Positions 52,200 to 61,450 are shown, counted from the stretch's first letter. The stretch: DNA of 64,000 nt from an uncultured Bacteroidales bacterium (GCA_902800715.1 CADCFN010000011.1:62001-126000); one strand, 5' to 3'. Notes: generated from the sequence alone by a model not told the origin. A program made the numbers and translations.

Positions 52200-53120
52200 C
52201 TAGGGGTTCTGTACCGTGTGGAGTGCGGTGCCGAAGTAACGCGGGATGGGCGTCTCAAACACCAGAGGCTCACCTGTCACCGGATGGTGGAATGCCAAAC
52301 GGAAGGCATGTAAACACATGCGGGTACCCGGGTCGTCCTGATGGCCATATTTTCCGTCACCCACAACGGGATGTCCAATGTCAGCCATGTGGACACGTAT
52401 CTGGTTCTTTCGCCCTGTGAGCAGATGCAGGAAAAGGAGCGAACGCTCCGGTGCCTGTTCGATGAGTTCCCACTCGGTAGCCGCCCACTTGCCGCCATCA
52501 TCGACGGGACTGCTCACGACCACCATGCGGTCGGTATCGTGCAGCCAGCTCTCTACCTTACCCTGCGGCTCCTCCATGACACCCTCAACGACAGCCACAT
52601 AGCGGCGGTCGATAATCGTACTATGCCAGTCGGCGGTCATCTGCTGCTGGATATCAACACTCTTGGCATAAACCATGAGTCCAGAGGTGCGAGCGTCAAG
52701 ACGATGTACGACATGGGCAGTGCAACGCTGTCGCGTCTCGGTGAAGTGACGGTCGAGCAAGGTCTTCATGTTCAGACTGCCAGCACCGACAGGCATCGAC
52801 AACACGCCCTGCTGCTTATCGACAACAACCACCCATCTGTCTTCATAGACAATTCGATAGTGGGGATTGTTGGCTGACGACGGACGGGCATGACGACGGA
52901 TTTTCACGATACATCCCTCATCAAGCGGATAATCCACATGGGTTTGCACTTGGTCATCAACAGTGACACCACCATGAGCGAGAATGGATTTCGCCTTGTT
53001 GCGGCTGATGCCGTCCAGGCAGTGCATGACAAATTCAAGCAGCTTAGCAGGTTGTTTCACCTCGCGTACAACGGTTTTATCGTCGTTGCGAGGCACTCGG
53101 TGATCGTGACGTCGAGGCAT
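52200..53120 (-). CDS. RluA-family RNA pseudouridine synthase
   Basis: A 306-residue pseudouridine synthase. Residues about 25-75 are an S4-like RNA-binding domain (LLEFVMHCLDGISRNKAKSI, VDDQVQTHVDYPLDEGCIV). The catalytic domain has HRLDARTSGLMVYAK with the essential Asp, VVEGVMEEPQGKVESWL, and the late LLTGRKNQIRVHMADIGHP block. It isomerises uridines in rRNA or tRNA; the target (RluC- or RluD-like) cannot be told. A 7-bp repeat lies in its leader. It is followed downstream by the strong bidirectional hairpin. Confidence 0.92.
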   Translation of the reverse strand: MPRRHDHRVPRNDDKTVVREVKQPAKLLEFVMHCLDGISRNKAKSILAHGGVTVDDQVQTHVDYPLDEGCIVKIRRHARPSSANNPHYRIVYEDRWVVVVDKQQGVLSMPVGAGSLNMKTLLDRHFTETRQRCTAHVVHRLDARTSGLMVYAKSVDIQQQMTADWHSTIIDRRYVAVVEGVMEEPQGKVESWLHDTDRMVVVSSPVDDGGKWAATEWELIEQAPERSLLFLHLLTGRKNQIRVHMADIGHPVVGDGKYGHQDDPGTRMCLHAFRLAFHHPVTGEPLVFETPIPRYFGTALHTVQNP

Positions 53121-53125
53121 TCTTT

Positions 53126-53146
53126 AGTTAGGAGTTAGGGGTTGAT
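53126..53146 (-). repeat. 7-bp repeat between rluA-like gene and dnaJ
   Basis: AGTTAGG, AGTTAGG, GGTTGAT in phase in the 34-bp gap. Short, but of the same kind as the arrays at 42731 and 45901. Confidence 0.5.
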
Positions 53147-53154
53147 AATCTCTT

Positions 53155-54327
53155 TTAATCGAAGATGTGACGCAGACGCGAGAAAATGCGGCTCTTGTCG
53201 CTGTCGCTGGGCTTGATATGCTCACCGGCATTCTGCAACATAGTAATCGCCTCTTTCTCCTTGTCGTTGAGTTTCTCGGGCATGTAGACCATAACATTGA
53301 TGAGCAGGTCACCCATGCCATATCGCTCGGGCGACGGCAGACCCTTACCCCTCAAGCGCAAAATGCTGCCTGGTTGGGTTCCGGGTTTGATGGTCACACG
53401 GGCCTTTCCGTCAACGGTGGGCACATCCACCTTGCCGCCAAGGATAGCAGTGGGAATATCGAGCATGAGATTGTAAATCAGGTCGTTGCCGTCACGAGTG
53501 AGATGCGCGTCACGCACTTCCTCAATGACCACAAGCAGGTCACCAGGGACGCCGCCACCAGGGGCGTCATTGCCTTGACGTCCCATGCGCAGGGTCATGC
53601 CGTCGGCTACACCAGCGGGGATGCTGATGGCCACAACCTCTTCCTTGCGCACAAGTCCCTTGCCACTACAGTGCGGGCAAGTTTCCTTGATGCGTTTGCC
53701 GCTGCCGCCACAGGTGTGACACACACTCTGGGACTGCATCGTACCGAACATGGTGCGCTGCATACGCACCTCGACACCCGAACCGTTACAGGTGGGGCAA
53801 GTCTCCAGTGCTGTACCATCCTTGGCCCCAGTGCCGTGGCAATGGTCACATGACTTCATGCGGGGTATGCGCAGTTTCTTCTCGGCACCCTTGGCTATCT
53901 CGCTGAGTGTCATCTTGACGCGCACACGCAGGTCGGTGCCACGCTTCACGCGCTGGGTCTGGCCTCCGCCTCCGCCAAAGAAGTCACCAAAGCCTCCGAA
54001 ACCGCCAAAGCCTCCAAACAGGTCGCCAAACTGGCGCAGAATGTCATCCATAGACATTCCACCGCCATAGCCTCCGCCACCCATCTGCTCACCGGCAAAT
54101 CCGAACTGGTCATAGCGAGCTCGCTTGTCGGGATCGCTGAGGACATTGTACGCCTCGGCAGCCTCCTTGAATTTCTCCTCGGCAGCCTTTTTCTCGGCGT
54201 CACTCTTACCCTGCTGTTTATCAGGGTGATACTGTATCGCCAGTTTGCGATAGGCCTTTTTCAGGTCATCGGCAGTGGCATTCTTTTCCACGCCAAGTAC
54301 CTCGTAGTAATCTCTTTTCTGAGCCAT
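53155..54327 (-). CDS. dnaJ: Chaperone DnaJ
   Basis: A 390-residue type I J protein. The J domain (about 1-70) carries YHPDKQQG, and a Gly/Phe-rich linker follows (about 75-120, many GGFGG units). The zinc domain has four CxxCxGxG repeats: [24 protein letters not shown] and CPHCSGKG. The C-terminal substrate-binding domains are complete. DnaJ hands unfolded proteins to DnaK and stimulates its ATPase. It starts 56 bp after grpE on the same strand; dnaK itself is not in the window. Confidence 0.97.
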   Translation of the reverse strand: MAQKRDYYEVLGVEKNATADDLKKAYRKLAIQYHPDKQQGKSDAEKKAAEEKFKEAAEAYNVLSDPDKRARYDQFGFAGEQMGGGGYGGGMSMDDILRQFGDLFGGFGGFGGFGDFFGGGGGQTQRVKRGTDLRVRVKMTLSEIAKGAEKKLRIPRMKSCDHCHGTGAKDGTALETCPTCNGSGVEVRMQRTMFGTMQSQSVCHTCGGSGKRIKETCPHCSGKGLVRKEEVVAISIPAGVADGMTLRMGRQGNDAPGGGVPGDLLVVIEEVRDAHLTRDGNDLIYNLMLDIPTAILGGKVDVPTVDGKARVTIKPGTQPGSILRLRGKGLPSPERYGMGDLLINVMVYMPEKLNDKEKEAITMLQNAGEHIKPSDSDKSRIFSRLRHIFD

Positions 54328-54383
54328 TATTCTTGTTATCTCTTATCTATTCTTAATCTCTCATCAACGCTGATAAGCGTTCA

Positions 54384-54965
54384 TCAACTGCCCACGACCA
54401 CCTTAGCGAATCGCAGCACCTTGTCGTTGATCATATACCCCTTCACAGCAGTGTCGATGACCTTGCCCTTCATCGAGGGGTCAGTAGCGGGGAACATGGT
54501 CACCGCTTCGTGTACATCGGTATCAAAATCCTTACCTGTCGAGTCGATGGCTGTAACATGCTGGCTCTCGAGGTATTTCACAAACTTGTTGTAAATCAGG
54601 CCCACGCCTTCCTTGAGACTGTCAAGGTCTCCACCCTTGTTAATAGCCTCGAGCGCACGCTCCAAGTCATCAACCACGGGCAGCAAATCACGCATGGCAC
54701 TCTCAGCGCCATTCTTAATCAAATCGGCTTTCTCCTTGAGGGTGCGCTTACGGTAATTATCAAACTCAGCCAGTTTGAATGCGTATTCCTTTTTCTGGTA
54801 TTCCAGCTGCTCTTTCAGTTCAGCTATCACCTTTTCGGGATCATCGTTTTCGGTTCCCTGTTTTTCGTTGGCCTGTTGCTCGGTATTCAGCGCTTCCTGC
54901 ATCTGGATATCCTCTTGAGCAGCCTTAGCCTCTTCATTTTGATTCTTCTTATTCTTTTTTGACAT
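54384..54965 (-). CDS. grpE: Nucleotide exchange factor GrpE
   Basis: A 193-residue GrpE, the nucleotide exchange factor of DnaK. A charged, low-complexity N terminus (about 1-45) leads into a long coiled coil (VIAELKEQLEYQKKEYAFKL, DNYRKRTLKEKADLI) and then the small beta domain with GVGLIYNKFVKYLE and GKVIDTAVKGYMINDKVL near the end. The order grpE-dnaJ is common in Bacteroidetes. A heat-responsive promoter was not found upstream. Confidence 0.95.
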   Translation of the reverse strand: MSKKNKKNQNEEAKAAQEDIQMQEALNTEQQANEKQGTENDDPEKVIAELKEQLEYQKKEYAFKLAEFDNYRKRTLKEKADLIKNGAESAMRDLLPVVDDLERALEAINKGGDLDSLKEGVGLIYNKFVKYLESQHVTAIDSTGKDFDTDVHEAVTMFPATDPSMKGKVIDTAVKGYMINDKVLRFAKVVVGS

Positions 54966-54995
54966 ATCGTAGTTGTGTTAAAATCAATATACTAT

Positions 54996-55017
54996 ACTGG
55001 TTCATGCAAAAACCAGT
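54996..55017 (-). terminator. Hairpin after ispE
   Basis: ACTGGTT (54996-55002) pairs with AACCAGT (55011-55017), 15 bp after the ispE stop on the minus strand and in front of grpE. The T content downstream is moderate. Confidence 0.5.
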
Positions 55018-55031
55018 CCAAGGCGCCCTTG

Positions 55032-55850
55032 TCAAAGGTGGAGGACAAAGGTGGCGCAATCGGTAAAAGTGTCAGCCGCTGTTTCTGCCAGATTGTCACT
55101 ATCGAAAATGCCGAAAACCGTCGAACCGGAACCCGACATGGCGGCATATTGTGCCCCTGAGTCGAGCAACCGTGCCTTGATGAGCCATAATTGAGGCAAT
55201 GCAGCAAATACACTAGGCTCAAAATCATTGTTCAGGCAACCGTCCCACGTCTCGACGGGAAGAGCTATCGTTTGAACCAGATTCATGGCAGCCGGAGCAG
55301 GGATAACACGGCTATAGGCCGTGCGGGTATCGACGCCAACCGGCGGTTTTACCAGCAAGAGCGTTTTGCCCTTGAGGTTTACATCAACAGGCGACAACAC
55401 GTCACCGATATCGGTTGCCATCATCGGGCTGTTATAGATGAAGAAAGCGCAATCGGCGCCCAATGTAGCAGCCATCGATGCCAAATCCACTTGTGACGCC
55501 CCCAGGTCAAACATATTGTTGAGTATCAGCAGGGTGTGGGCAGCATCACTGGAGCCCCCACCAAGTCCCGCCCCGTCGGGGATGTGCTTATAGAGATGAA
55601 TCGCCACTGGGGGCAAGTCAAATCTTTCCTGCAGCAAGCGGTAAGCCTTCATCACCAGGTTTTTCTCGGGCGGACAGTCCACCTTGTTGCCATAACAAGT
55701 GAGCGACGTTTCACCTTCGGCAGGCACTATCTCCAGCACGTCGGTCAGCGGGATGGGATAAAAAACAGTCTCGATGTTGTGGTAACCATCGGGACGACGT
55801 TCTACAATGTTCAACCCGAGGTTGATTTTAGCGTTGGGAAATGTAATCAT
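55032..55850 (-). CDS. ispE: 4-diphosphocytidyl-2-C-methyl-D-erythritol kinase
   Basis: A 272-residue GHMP kinase of the non-mevalonate isoprenoid pathway, phosphorylating CDP-methylerythritol. ATG 55850 gives the family N terminus MITFPNAKINLGLNIVERRP, followed by DGYHNIETVFYPI. The ATP-binding loop is PDGAGLGGGSSDAAHTL (about 93-109), and AMSGSGSTVFGIF is the C-terminal GHMP motif. It begins ten bases after the cls stop, so the two form an operon. The product feeds quinone and undecaprenyl synthesis. Confidence 0.95.
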   Translation of the reverse strand: MITFPNAKINLGLNIVERRPDGYHNIETVFYPIPLTDVLEIVPAEGETSLTCYGNKVDCPPEKNLVMKAYRLLQERFDLPPVAIHLYKHIPDGAGLGGGSSDAAHTLLILNNMFDLGASQVDLASMAATLGADCAFFIYNSPMMATDIGDVLSPVDVNLKGKTLLLVKPPVGVDTRTAYSRVIPAPAAMNLVQTIALPVETWDGCLNNDFEPSVFAALPQLWLIKARLLDSGAQYAAMSGSGSTVFGIFDSDNLAETAADTFTDCATFVLHL

Positions 55851-55860
55851 GTTATCGTGT

Positions 55861-57309
55861 TTACAGAATTGGGCTGAGAAGGCGGACCACCGACTCAAGC
55901 GCTTTTTGAATCAAGGGGCGCTGTTTCCATTTGCCCATGCTCACTCGTGAGCATCGCTGCAAATCGGCCTCAAAGATATCCTTCATCTTGCGGTTAAATT
56001 CCTTGCTGTAAACCAGCGCATTAAACTCAAAATTATGTTCGAAGCTACGGAAATCGAAGTTGGTCGACCCTGTCGTCACAAACTCGTCATCGACAATGAC
56101 GACCTTGGCATGCATCATGCCGTTTTCATAGTAATAAATTTTCATGCCCGACTGCAGGCACTGCTTGATATAAGAGCCCGTTGCCAAGCGCAACATCGTC
56201 GAGTCTGTCTTTCGGGGTATCATCAGCCGCACGTCAACTCCCGAGAGCGCGGCGCTCTGCAATGCCTTGAGAAGGGGATCGCTTGGGAGAAAATACGGTG
56301 TCTGAACATACACGCAGTTCTTGGCAAGTGCGATTGCCTTGAAGAATACAAGCGAGATGTTGTTCCAGCGGTCAGTGGGTCCACTGCCCACCATTTGAAC
56401 CAGGTAATCGGTGTTGACAGGTGGGGCACTGTAGTGCATTGTTGGCGACGTGAGCAACTTACGGGTTGTGAAAATCCAGTCGATGGCAAAAGAGTACTGC
56501 ATCGCCGCAACTGCCTCGCCATGAATACGCAAATGAGTGTCACGCCAGGGCTCCCACTTCTTATCACCAATAACGTACCGGTCGGCAATATTCATGCCGC
56601 CCACATAACCCACCCTGCCGTCAATAACGACGACCTTGCGGTGGTTGCGCCAGTTGATACGGAAGGCGACATTGGTCAACGTAACCTCAAGGAACGGGTG
56701 TACCTCAATACCTGCATCACGCATCCGCTTCAACACACTCGACCGCACATAAAACGAGCCGACATAATCATAGAGCACCCTGACCTGAACGCCCTCGCGG
56801 GCTTTGCGCATGAGCAACTCAATCAGTTGCTTGCCCACTTCATCATTCTCGATGATAAAATACTGCAAATGAATGTAGTCACGCGCTGCTTCGATATCAC
56901 GTTTCAGGCTCTCGAACTTGTCAATTCCCGTGGTAAAGACTTCAATGTCATTGCCAGCGAACATGTGAGGCGCCGTCAACTTGTTGACAAGAGAAATGAG
57001 TTGATGGGAGGACTCACTCAGGGTATCATCCAACTCGATGCCCTCAGAGTAGTCATTCATACGATGCAATTCACGCAAGTCGGAGCGCGAAATCAACTTC
57101 ATACCCTTAAGGCTGCGACCGAAGGTGAGATAGATTACCAAGCCCAATACCGGCAGCAACACCAGCACCAGCATCCATGCCATTGACTTCACCGGATTGC
57201 GGTTCTCGCTGAGCACCACCACAATCACGGCGAGCACAGTGAGGAAATACAATACCAAAAGAATATTGTAAATCAAATTAGCATATGGGAACAACTCGGC
57301 AAGAATCAT
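55861..57309 (-). CDS. cls: Cardiolipin synthase
   Basis: ATG 57309 gives a 482-residue protein with two N-terminal membrane helices (LIYNILLVLYFLTVLAVIVV and the following WMLVLVLLPVLGLVIYL) and two phospholipase D (HKD) motifs: HRKVVVIDGRVGYVGGMN (about 210-230) and HAKVVIVDDEFVTTGSTNFD (about 395-415). It condenses two phosphatidylglycerols, or phosphatidylglycerol and phosphatidylethanolamine, into cardiolipin at the inner membrane. An in-frame ATG 57 bases further upstream would add a polar extension and is less likely. It is co-transcribed with ispE. Confidence 0.92.
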   Translation of the reverse strand: MILAELFPYANLIYNILLVLYFLTVLAVIVVVLSENRNPVKSMAWMLVLVLLPVLGLVIYLTFGRSLKGMKLISRSDLRELHRMNDYSEGIELDDTLSESSHQLISLVNKLTAPHMFAGNDIEVFTTGIDKFESLKRDIEAARDYIHLQYFIIENDEVGKQLIELLMRKAREGVQVRVLYDYVGSFYVRSSVLKRMRDAGIEVHPFLEVTLTNVAFRINWRNHRKVVVIDGRVGYVGGMNIADRYVIGDKKWEPWRDTHLRIHGEAVAAMQYSFAIDWIFTTRKLLTSPTMHYSAPPVNTDYLVQMVGSGPTDRWNNISLVFFKAIALAKNCVYVQTPYFLPSDPLLKALQSAALSGVDVRLMIPRKTDSTMLRLATGSYIKQCLQSGMKIYYYENGMMHAKVVIVDDEFVTTGSTNFDFRSFEHNFEFNALVYSKEFNRKMKDIFEADLQRCSRVSMGKWKQRPLIQKALESVVRLLSPIL

Positions 57310-57407
57310 AGCCCTAAGGTTACAGTATCTATTAAACAATAACGGACGCGACACAGTCACGTCCATTCATCTTTAAAACAAGAGGCAGCGTTGTGATGAA
57401 GCCACCA

Positions 57408-57719
57408 TTAACGCACAACCACCTTGCGCGACCACTGGTTACCGCATCTCACGATATAGAAGCCCTTGGGGAAGTCCACCGATGCCCTCTGGTCCGCACT
57501 GACACGAACCACCTTGATCTGCTGTCCGGTAATCGAATAGACGTTAAACGTGGCGTCACTGTTGCCAGCAATGAAGACGATACGCCCCTCGGCACCCTGC
57601 GCAACAGGTCCCTGCACAGCCGATTCAACGCGCTGTGGCAGGAAATTGTCGGGAACCGGGACGGCATTCACCGCGCCGATTGCCAACATGCAGGTCAATA
57701 TGTAGAGCATTCGCTTCAT
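57408..57719 (-). CDS. Very small exported protein made mostly of a T9SS sorting tail
   Basis: A 103-residue protein: a signal peptide (MKRMLYILTCMLAIGAVNA), a linker of about 25 residues, and then a type A T9SS sorting-domain-like region (about 45-103): EGRIVFIAGNSDATFNVYSI, TGQQIKVVRV, then VDFPKGFYIVRCGNQWSRKV. The pattern of strand, GxxI, strand, LPxGxYIVR and basic end is complete. There is no room for a functional cargo domain. It has its own good promoter. It could be a decayed cargo gene, a competitor or reporter of the secretion machinery, or a small surface protein. Confidence 0.75.
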   Translation of the reverse strand: MKRMLYILTCMLAIGAVNAVPVPDNFLPQRVESAVQGPVAQGAEGRIVFIAGNSDATFNVYSITGQQIKVVRVSADQRASVDFPKGFYIVRCGNQWSRKVVVR

Positions 57720-57745
57720 TCGCTTCTTGTTTCAGTTTCGGACGG

Positions 57746-57776
57746 CAAAATTACAACTTTTCACACAATCGTCAAG
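57746..57776 (-). promoter_or_regulatory. Promoter of the tail-only protein
   Basis: On the minus strand CTTG (57773-57776) and TAATTTTG (57746-57753) are 19 bp apart; leader about 20 nt. The presence of a good promoter argues against simple decay. Confidence 0.6.
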
Positions 57777-57886
57777 CATTTTGCCCGATTTTTTTTATCA
57801 TTTAGACTCTACTTTAACCTAAAAGTTGCATCTGCCGTCCTTGCATTTAACAAGAATTAAAGAAAAAGCCACATCCGCCCTACGGA

Positions 57887-59629
57887 CTATTTCCTGATGA
57901 TGCGGCCTATCTTACTGGTGAGTTTCTCGCCCAACACGCTGCGAGCCATCTGCTTCATCGACCCGGTGCTATCCATCAGAGCATTGCGAAGCAAGCGCAG
58001 CGCTTCGCTCTCGTCATCGCTATCGGTGAACACTTCAAACACGACCGGACGCTCCTTGGGCTGGGGACTGAAGAATGTGTCTACCACAGCAAGGTATTCT
58101 TCCTTGTTGCTTGCGCTCAAGTATTCAAAGCCCAAGTCTTGGGCATAGTGCTTCACTAACTCGGTGGACTTATTGCCAAAGTGGCCAGCTGCAGCCATAT
58201 AGAGGTCGCCATCGGGACCAAACTTAGACGCTGGATGGTCAAAATTGTGGAACTCTGTACCGCGACCGTTGTTAATGAGCATGATGCGCACATTGCGTCC
58301 CACATGCCTGTTACCCAGCACATTTAAATCATAGAAGAAGGCCAAGTCACCGACAACAGCAAAGCAGAGTTTCTCGGGGTTGACCAGAGATGCACCTATC
58401 AACGTGGACACGTCACCGTCAATACCAAAGCCACCCACATTGCAAGCGGTCCTTACACTCTTGGGCAACTCAAAGAAATTCCAACTACGCAACGAGTTGA
58501 GGATGCCCACATGAAGCGTCACACCCTCAGGCACCTTATCCACACTGTGCTGTGCAATCCACACATTGGAGAAAGGCAGTTCGGGCAGCGCCTTCAACGC
58601 CTGCTGATGATAATTCCTGCAAGCGTCCAAATAGGCTGTTCGAGGTTCAGTATCGGTGGTGTAGTGCTTGAAGAAGGTAATCTCCTCCATTTCAAACACA
58701 CACGTTAGACGCTGATAACGGTCACGCAACTCGCCATCAGGATTGATGCGCCACAATTTGCTACCCACCATCGATTCCACTGAATAGTCACCACTCACCT
58801 CGCCGATGTGAATCATCAAAGAGGGACGAACCGGATCCTGGCTCCAATTATACTGCGAGGCAATTAAAGCCGGATGGAACTCATATTTTCCGTGATACCC
58901 ACTGGTGACGTCACAGAAGACCACAGCATCATGACAGGCACAAAAAGCATCAACAGCATCGGTCAGTTCAGGGGTAAACGGCTGATGAGCGCCTACAAAC
59001 ACTGCAATCTTGCCGCCTGTCGGCAATTCTGGAAAGTCATCGTGAGGCATAATCCGCCTGATCATTTTAGCAGGGGGCAATTCCTGCAGCGAGTAATCCT
59101 GGTTATAACCCGTCTCGAGATTGATGTGAACCGGGCCACCGCCATGACGCCGCAATGCAAGCAATGCCTTGTTGGCCTTGATAACGCAATCCCAAGCATC
59201 GTTATTTGACCGCACCATATTCAGCAAGATGCTGTCAACCACCGTATCGGCCTGCTGTTCTGAACGGTCAATGACCTGAGGCACAAGGTGGCCCACCCTC
59301 ATCGGATTCTGTGTCGATGTCACGGCAAGAACCGGGAGTTTGCGATAGAAAGCCTCGGTCAAGCCTGACACATAGTTTCTCGAAGCCGTGGCACCAGTGC
59401 AACTCAGCACCACTGGCTCACCGCTCTCGCTGGCAATACCGCAAGCAAGATAGGCGGCCGACCGCTCATCGACCGACGAGAACACCTTGAAAAACGGGTC
59501 ACACTGCACACTGGCCACAAAATTGAGGTTAGTTGTGCCTGGTGAAGCGATGACATATCTAATACCATGCGACTTGAGCAGTGCCACTAAAATCTGCACA
59601 TTACGCTCTGCTGAATAGAATTTATCCAT
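57887..59629 (-). CDS. MenD-like ThDP-dependent enzyme of a glycan cluster
   Basis: A 580-residue three-domain ThDP enzyme. The N-terminal domain YVIASPGTTNLNFVASVQ, then SVDERSAAYLACGIA with the activating Glu, and SCTGATASRNYVSGLTEAFY resemble MenD and acetolactate synthase-like proteins. The ThDP-Mg motif is AVVGDLAFFYDLNVLGN followed by LINNGRGTEF, closest to MenD. No menaquinone genes are nearby; it starts nine bases after an SDR gene in a polysaccharide cluster, so a role in making an unusual sugar or polyol building block (carboligation to a keto sugar) is more likely than menaquinone synthesis. The substrate is unknown. Confidence 0.75.
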   Translation of the reverse strand: MDKFYSAERNVQILVALLKSHGIRYVIASPGTTNLNFVASVQCDPFFKVFSSVDERSAAYLACGIASESGEPVVLSCTGATASRNYVSGLTEAFYRKLPVLAVTSTQNPMRVGHLVPQVIDRSEQQADTVVDSILLNMVRSNNDAWDCVIKANKALLALRRHGGGPVHINLETGYNQDYSLQELPPAKMIRRIMPHDDFPELPTGGKIAVFVGAHQPFTPELTDAVDAFCACHDAVVFCDVTSGYHGKYEFHPALIASQYNWSQDPVRPSLMIHIGEVSGDYSVESMVGSKLWRINPDGELRDRYQRLTCVFEMEEITFFKHYTTDTEPRTAYLDACRNYHQQALKALPELPFSNVWIAQHSVDKVPEGVTLHVGILNSLRSWNFFELPKSVRTACNVGGFGIDGDVSTLIGASLVNPEKLCFAVVGDLAFFYDLNVLGNRHVGRNVRIMLINNGRGTEFHNFDHPASKFGPDGDLYMAAAGHFGNKSTELVKHYAQDLGFEYLSASNKEEYLAVVDTFFSPQPKERPVVFEVFTDSDDESEALRLLRNALMDSTGSMKQMARSVLGEKLTSKIGRIIRK

Positions 59630-59638
59630 ATTTATCGA

Positions 59639-60460
59639 TTATTCTTTCCATCTTGCATTAACGGTCTTAGCGTTATTGCAAGTGATGATTTGACCTGAAA
59701 TAGAATTGGATGCATCCGAAAGCAAATATGTTGCGACTTCGGCTATTTCCTCGGGCAGATAAGCCCGGCCATTGGGATTATAGGAGTACTGAAGATTATC
59801 TGGCTTAATACCTGTCATAGCAGTTGCAGTGACTCCAGGGGAAATCGCATTGACAGCGATGTTATATTGAGAATACAAGTGAGCCAACCCCTGAACCAGG
59901 CTATTTATTGCAGCCTTAGTTAATCCATAGGGCCGAAAGTCAACCGTATCACCCGTTTCCGACGAAATGAACAATACTTTTCCCTTATATGGATTCTTAA
60001 TAATATGAGGCAGTGCCATCTGAGTCAGGAAATAAGGGCCACGAAGGTTGGTTTCGAGCTGCTGATTGAAACCGTCCAACGTAACCAGTTCCAAGGCCTT
60101 CTCGTGTAATGAAACCCCCGCATTGTTTACCAGACAATCTATGCCGCCGAGTTTTTTTACTGCTGATGAAATGAAACTGCCAAAAGTCTCGACTTTACCC
60201 AGATCCAGTTCCAATGCTTCACAACCAATCTCAGACGCGACTTTATTCAGCTTTTCAACATTGCGTCCCGTAATTAAGACATGGGCGCCCTCATCCACAA
60301 AACGCTTTGCCATGGTTTGACCTATTCCTCCGGTACCACCAGTGACAATGATTCGTTTCCCTTTTAATCGAGCATCAGGAGAAAGGTATGAAATCTTTAC
60401 CACCTTGACAGGAGGCGGCATAATCAATTCCATTATCTTATTAAAAAGCGATTTCTTCAT
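59639..60460 (-). CDS. Short-chain dehydrogenase/reductase
   Basis: A 273-residue classical SDR. The cofactor loop is VTGGTGGIGQTMAKRFVDEG (about 38-57), NNAG is at about 114, and the catalytic Tyr-x-x-x-Lys is in RPYGLTKAAINSLV. The N-terminal about 30 residues (KIMELIMPPPVKVVKISYLS) are an extra lead that the paralogous upstream gene shares in part. The substrate is probably a keto sugar or keto-acyl group linked to glycan synthesis. It is followed after nine bases by the ThDP enzyme and preceded by a second SDR. Base composition is A+T-richer than the core genes. Confidence 0.85.
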   Translation of the reverse strand: MKKSLFNKIMELIMPPPVKVVKISYLSPDARLKGKRIIVTGGTGGIGQTMAKRFVDEGAHVLITGRNVEKLNKVASEIGCEALELDLGKVETFGSFISSAVKKLGGIDCLVNNAGVSLHEKALELVTLDGFNQQLETNLRGPYFLTQMALPHIIKNPYKGKVLFISSETGDTVDFRPYGLTKAAINSLVQGLAHLYSQYNIAVNAISPGVTATAMTGIKPDNLQYSYNPNGRAYLPEEIAEVATYLLSDASNSISGQIITCNNAKTVNARWKE

Positions 60461-60501
60461 CAGAAAAAGACACTATTTGTTGTTATTCAAAAAAACCGAA
60501 C

Positions 60502-61350
60502 TCACCTTGAGCTGGTAAACATACCCGAGCCGCCAGTAATCATTACCGTGTCGCCCACTATACTTGCACCTAAATCACTGACCAGAAAAACGGCTAGATT
60601 GGCAATTTCCTCAGGGGTTTCTGCCCTGCGCAATGGGTTATAATAGGCCAGATTTTCCGAGTCCATGAAACTCGAGGTCATAGGGGTCACAGTGACACCT
60701 GGCGCCAACGCATTAACCGTGATGCCCTTGGGGGCAAGTTTGTCAGCAAAGCCCAGTGTCAATCCATTCAGCGCGCGTTTAGACAATTGATATGGACCCC
60801 AACCAGGTCTCATCGAAGACGATGAACTCACATTCAGGATATGGCCCTGAATCTCATTCTTGATCATGTGTTTAGCAATCGTTTGGCACATGAAGTAAAC
60901 CGATTTCAGGTTTGTGCCCATCACTAAATCAAAATTCTCGGGTGTCTTCTCCAACCACGGCTCTTTATCGGTAATGCCAGCACTGTTAACCAATATATCA
61001 ATGTGCTTATCCTTGATATAATTGGACACTTTCTCCAGCAACTCATGAGTATCGGCCAAATCCAAGATAATGTGATTACAATTCAACTCTTGAGCCACTT
61101 TTTGGGTCTTTTCAGGATTTCGGCCTACAATTGTCACCATTGCACCACACTCAATCAATTTTTTAGCAATCGCTAATCCGATTCCACTGCTGCCGCCCGT
61201 AACGATAGCATGCTTATTCTCCAGAATACGACCAAACCCAACGTCTTTAATTACGACGGCAGTCTTTTTGTTACGCCATGAATACAACGTAGCCCTATTG
61301 CTTGTGGCAAAATTAGACGCTAACTGCTTTATAAGTTTTATAAACCTCAT
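60502..61350 (-). CDS. Short-chain dehydrogenase/reductase (second of a pair)
   Basis: A 282-residue SDR paralogous to its neighbour. The cofactor loop is VTGGSSGIGLAIAKKLIECG (about 50-69), NSAG is in place of NNAG (SAGITDKEPW), and the catalytic motif is PYQLSKRALNGL. A 30-residue N-terminal extension (LASNFATSNRATLYSWRNKK) is again present. The two SDRs presumably perform different reduction steps, or form a heteromer, on the product of the ThDP enzyme. It lies 41 bp before the next SDR gene. Confidence 0.85.
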   Translation of the reverse strand: MRFIKLIKQLASNFATSNRATLYSWRNKKTAVVIKDVGFGRILENKHAIVTGGSSGIGLAIAKKLIECGAMVTIVGRNPEKTQKVAQELNCNHIILDLADTHELLEKVSNYIKDKHIDILVNSAGITDKEPWLEKTPENFDLVMGTNLKSVYFMCQTIAKHMIKNEIQGHILNVSSSSSMRPGWGPYQLSKRALNGLTLGFADKLAPKGITVNALAPGVTVTPMTSSFMDSENLAYYNPLRRAETPEEIANLAVFLVSDLGASIVGDTVMITGGSGMFTSSR

Positions 61351-61450
61351 TATGGTGTGATTTGTATTACTCGATTAAAAACTCAGATTTCAACCAGCCA
61401 AGTCACCAAACTGCGATTGTGCCATTCATGCAACAACAAGAATGACCATC

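Noticed and set aside
57887-59629. Simple menD annotation
   Set aside because: The motifs are MenD-like, but there is no menaquinone context and the gene is tightly linked to glycan genes, so the symbol was withheld.
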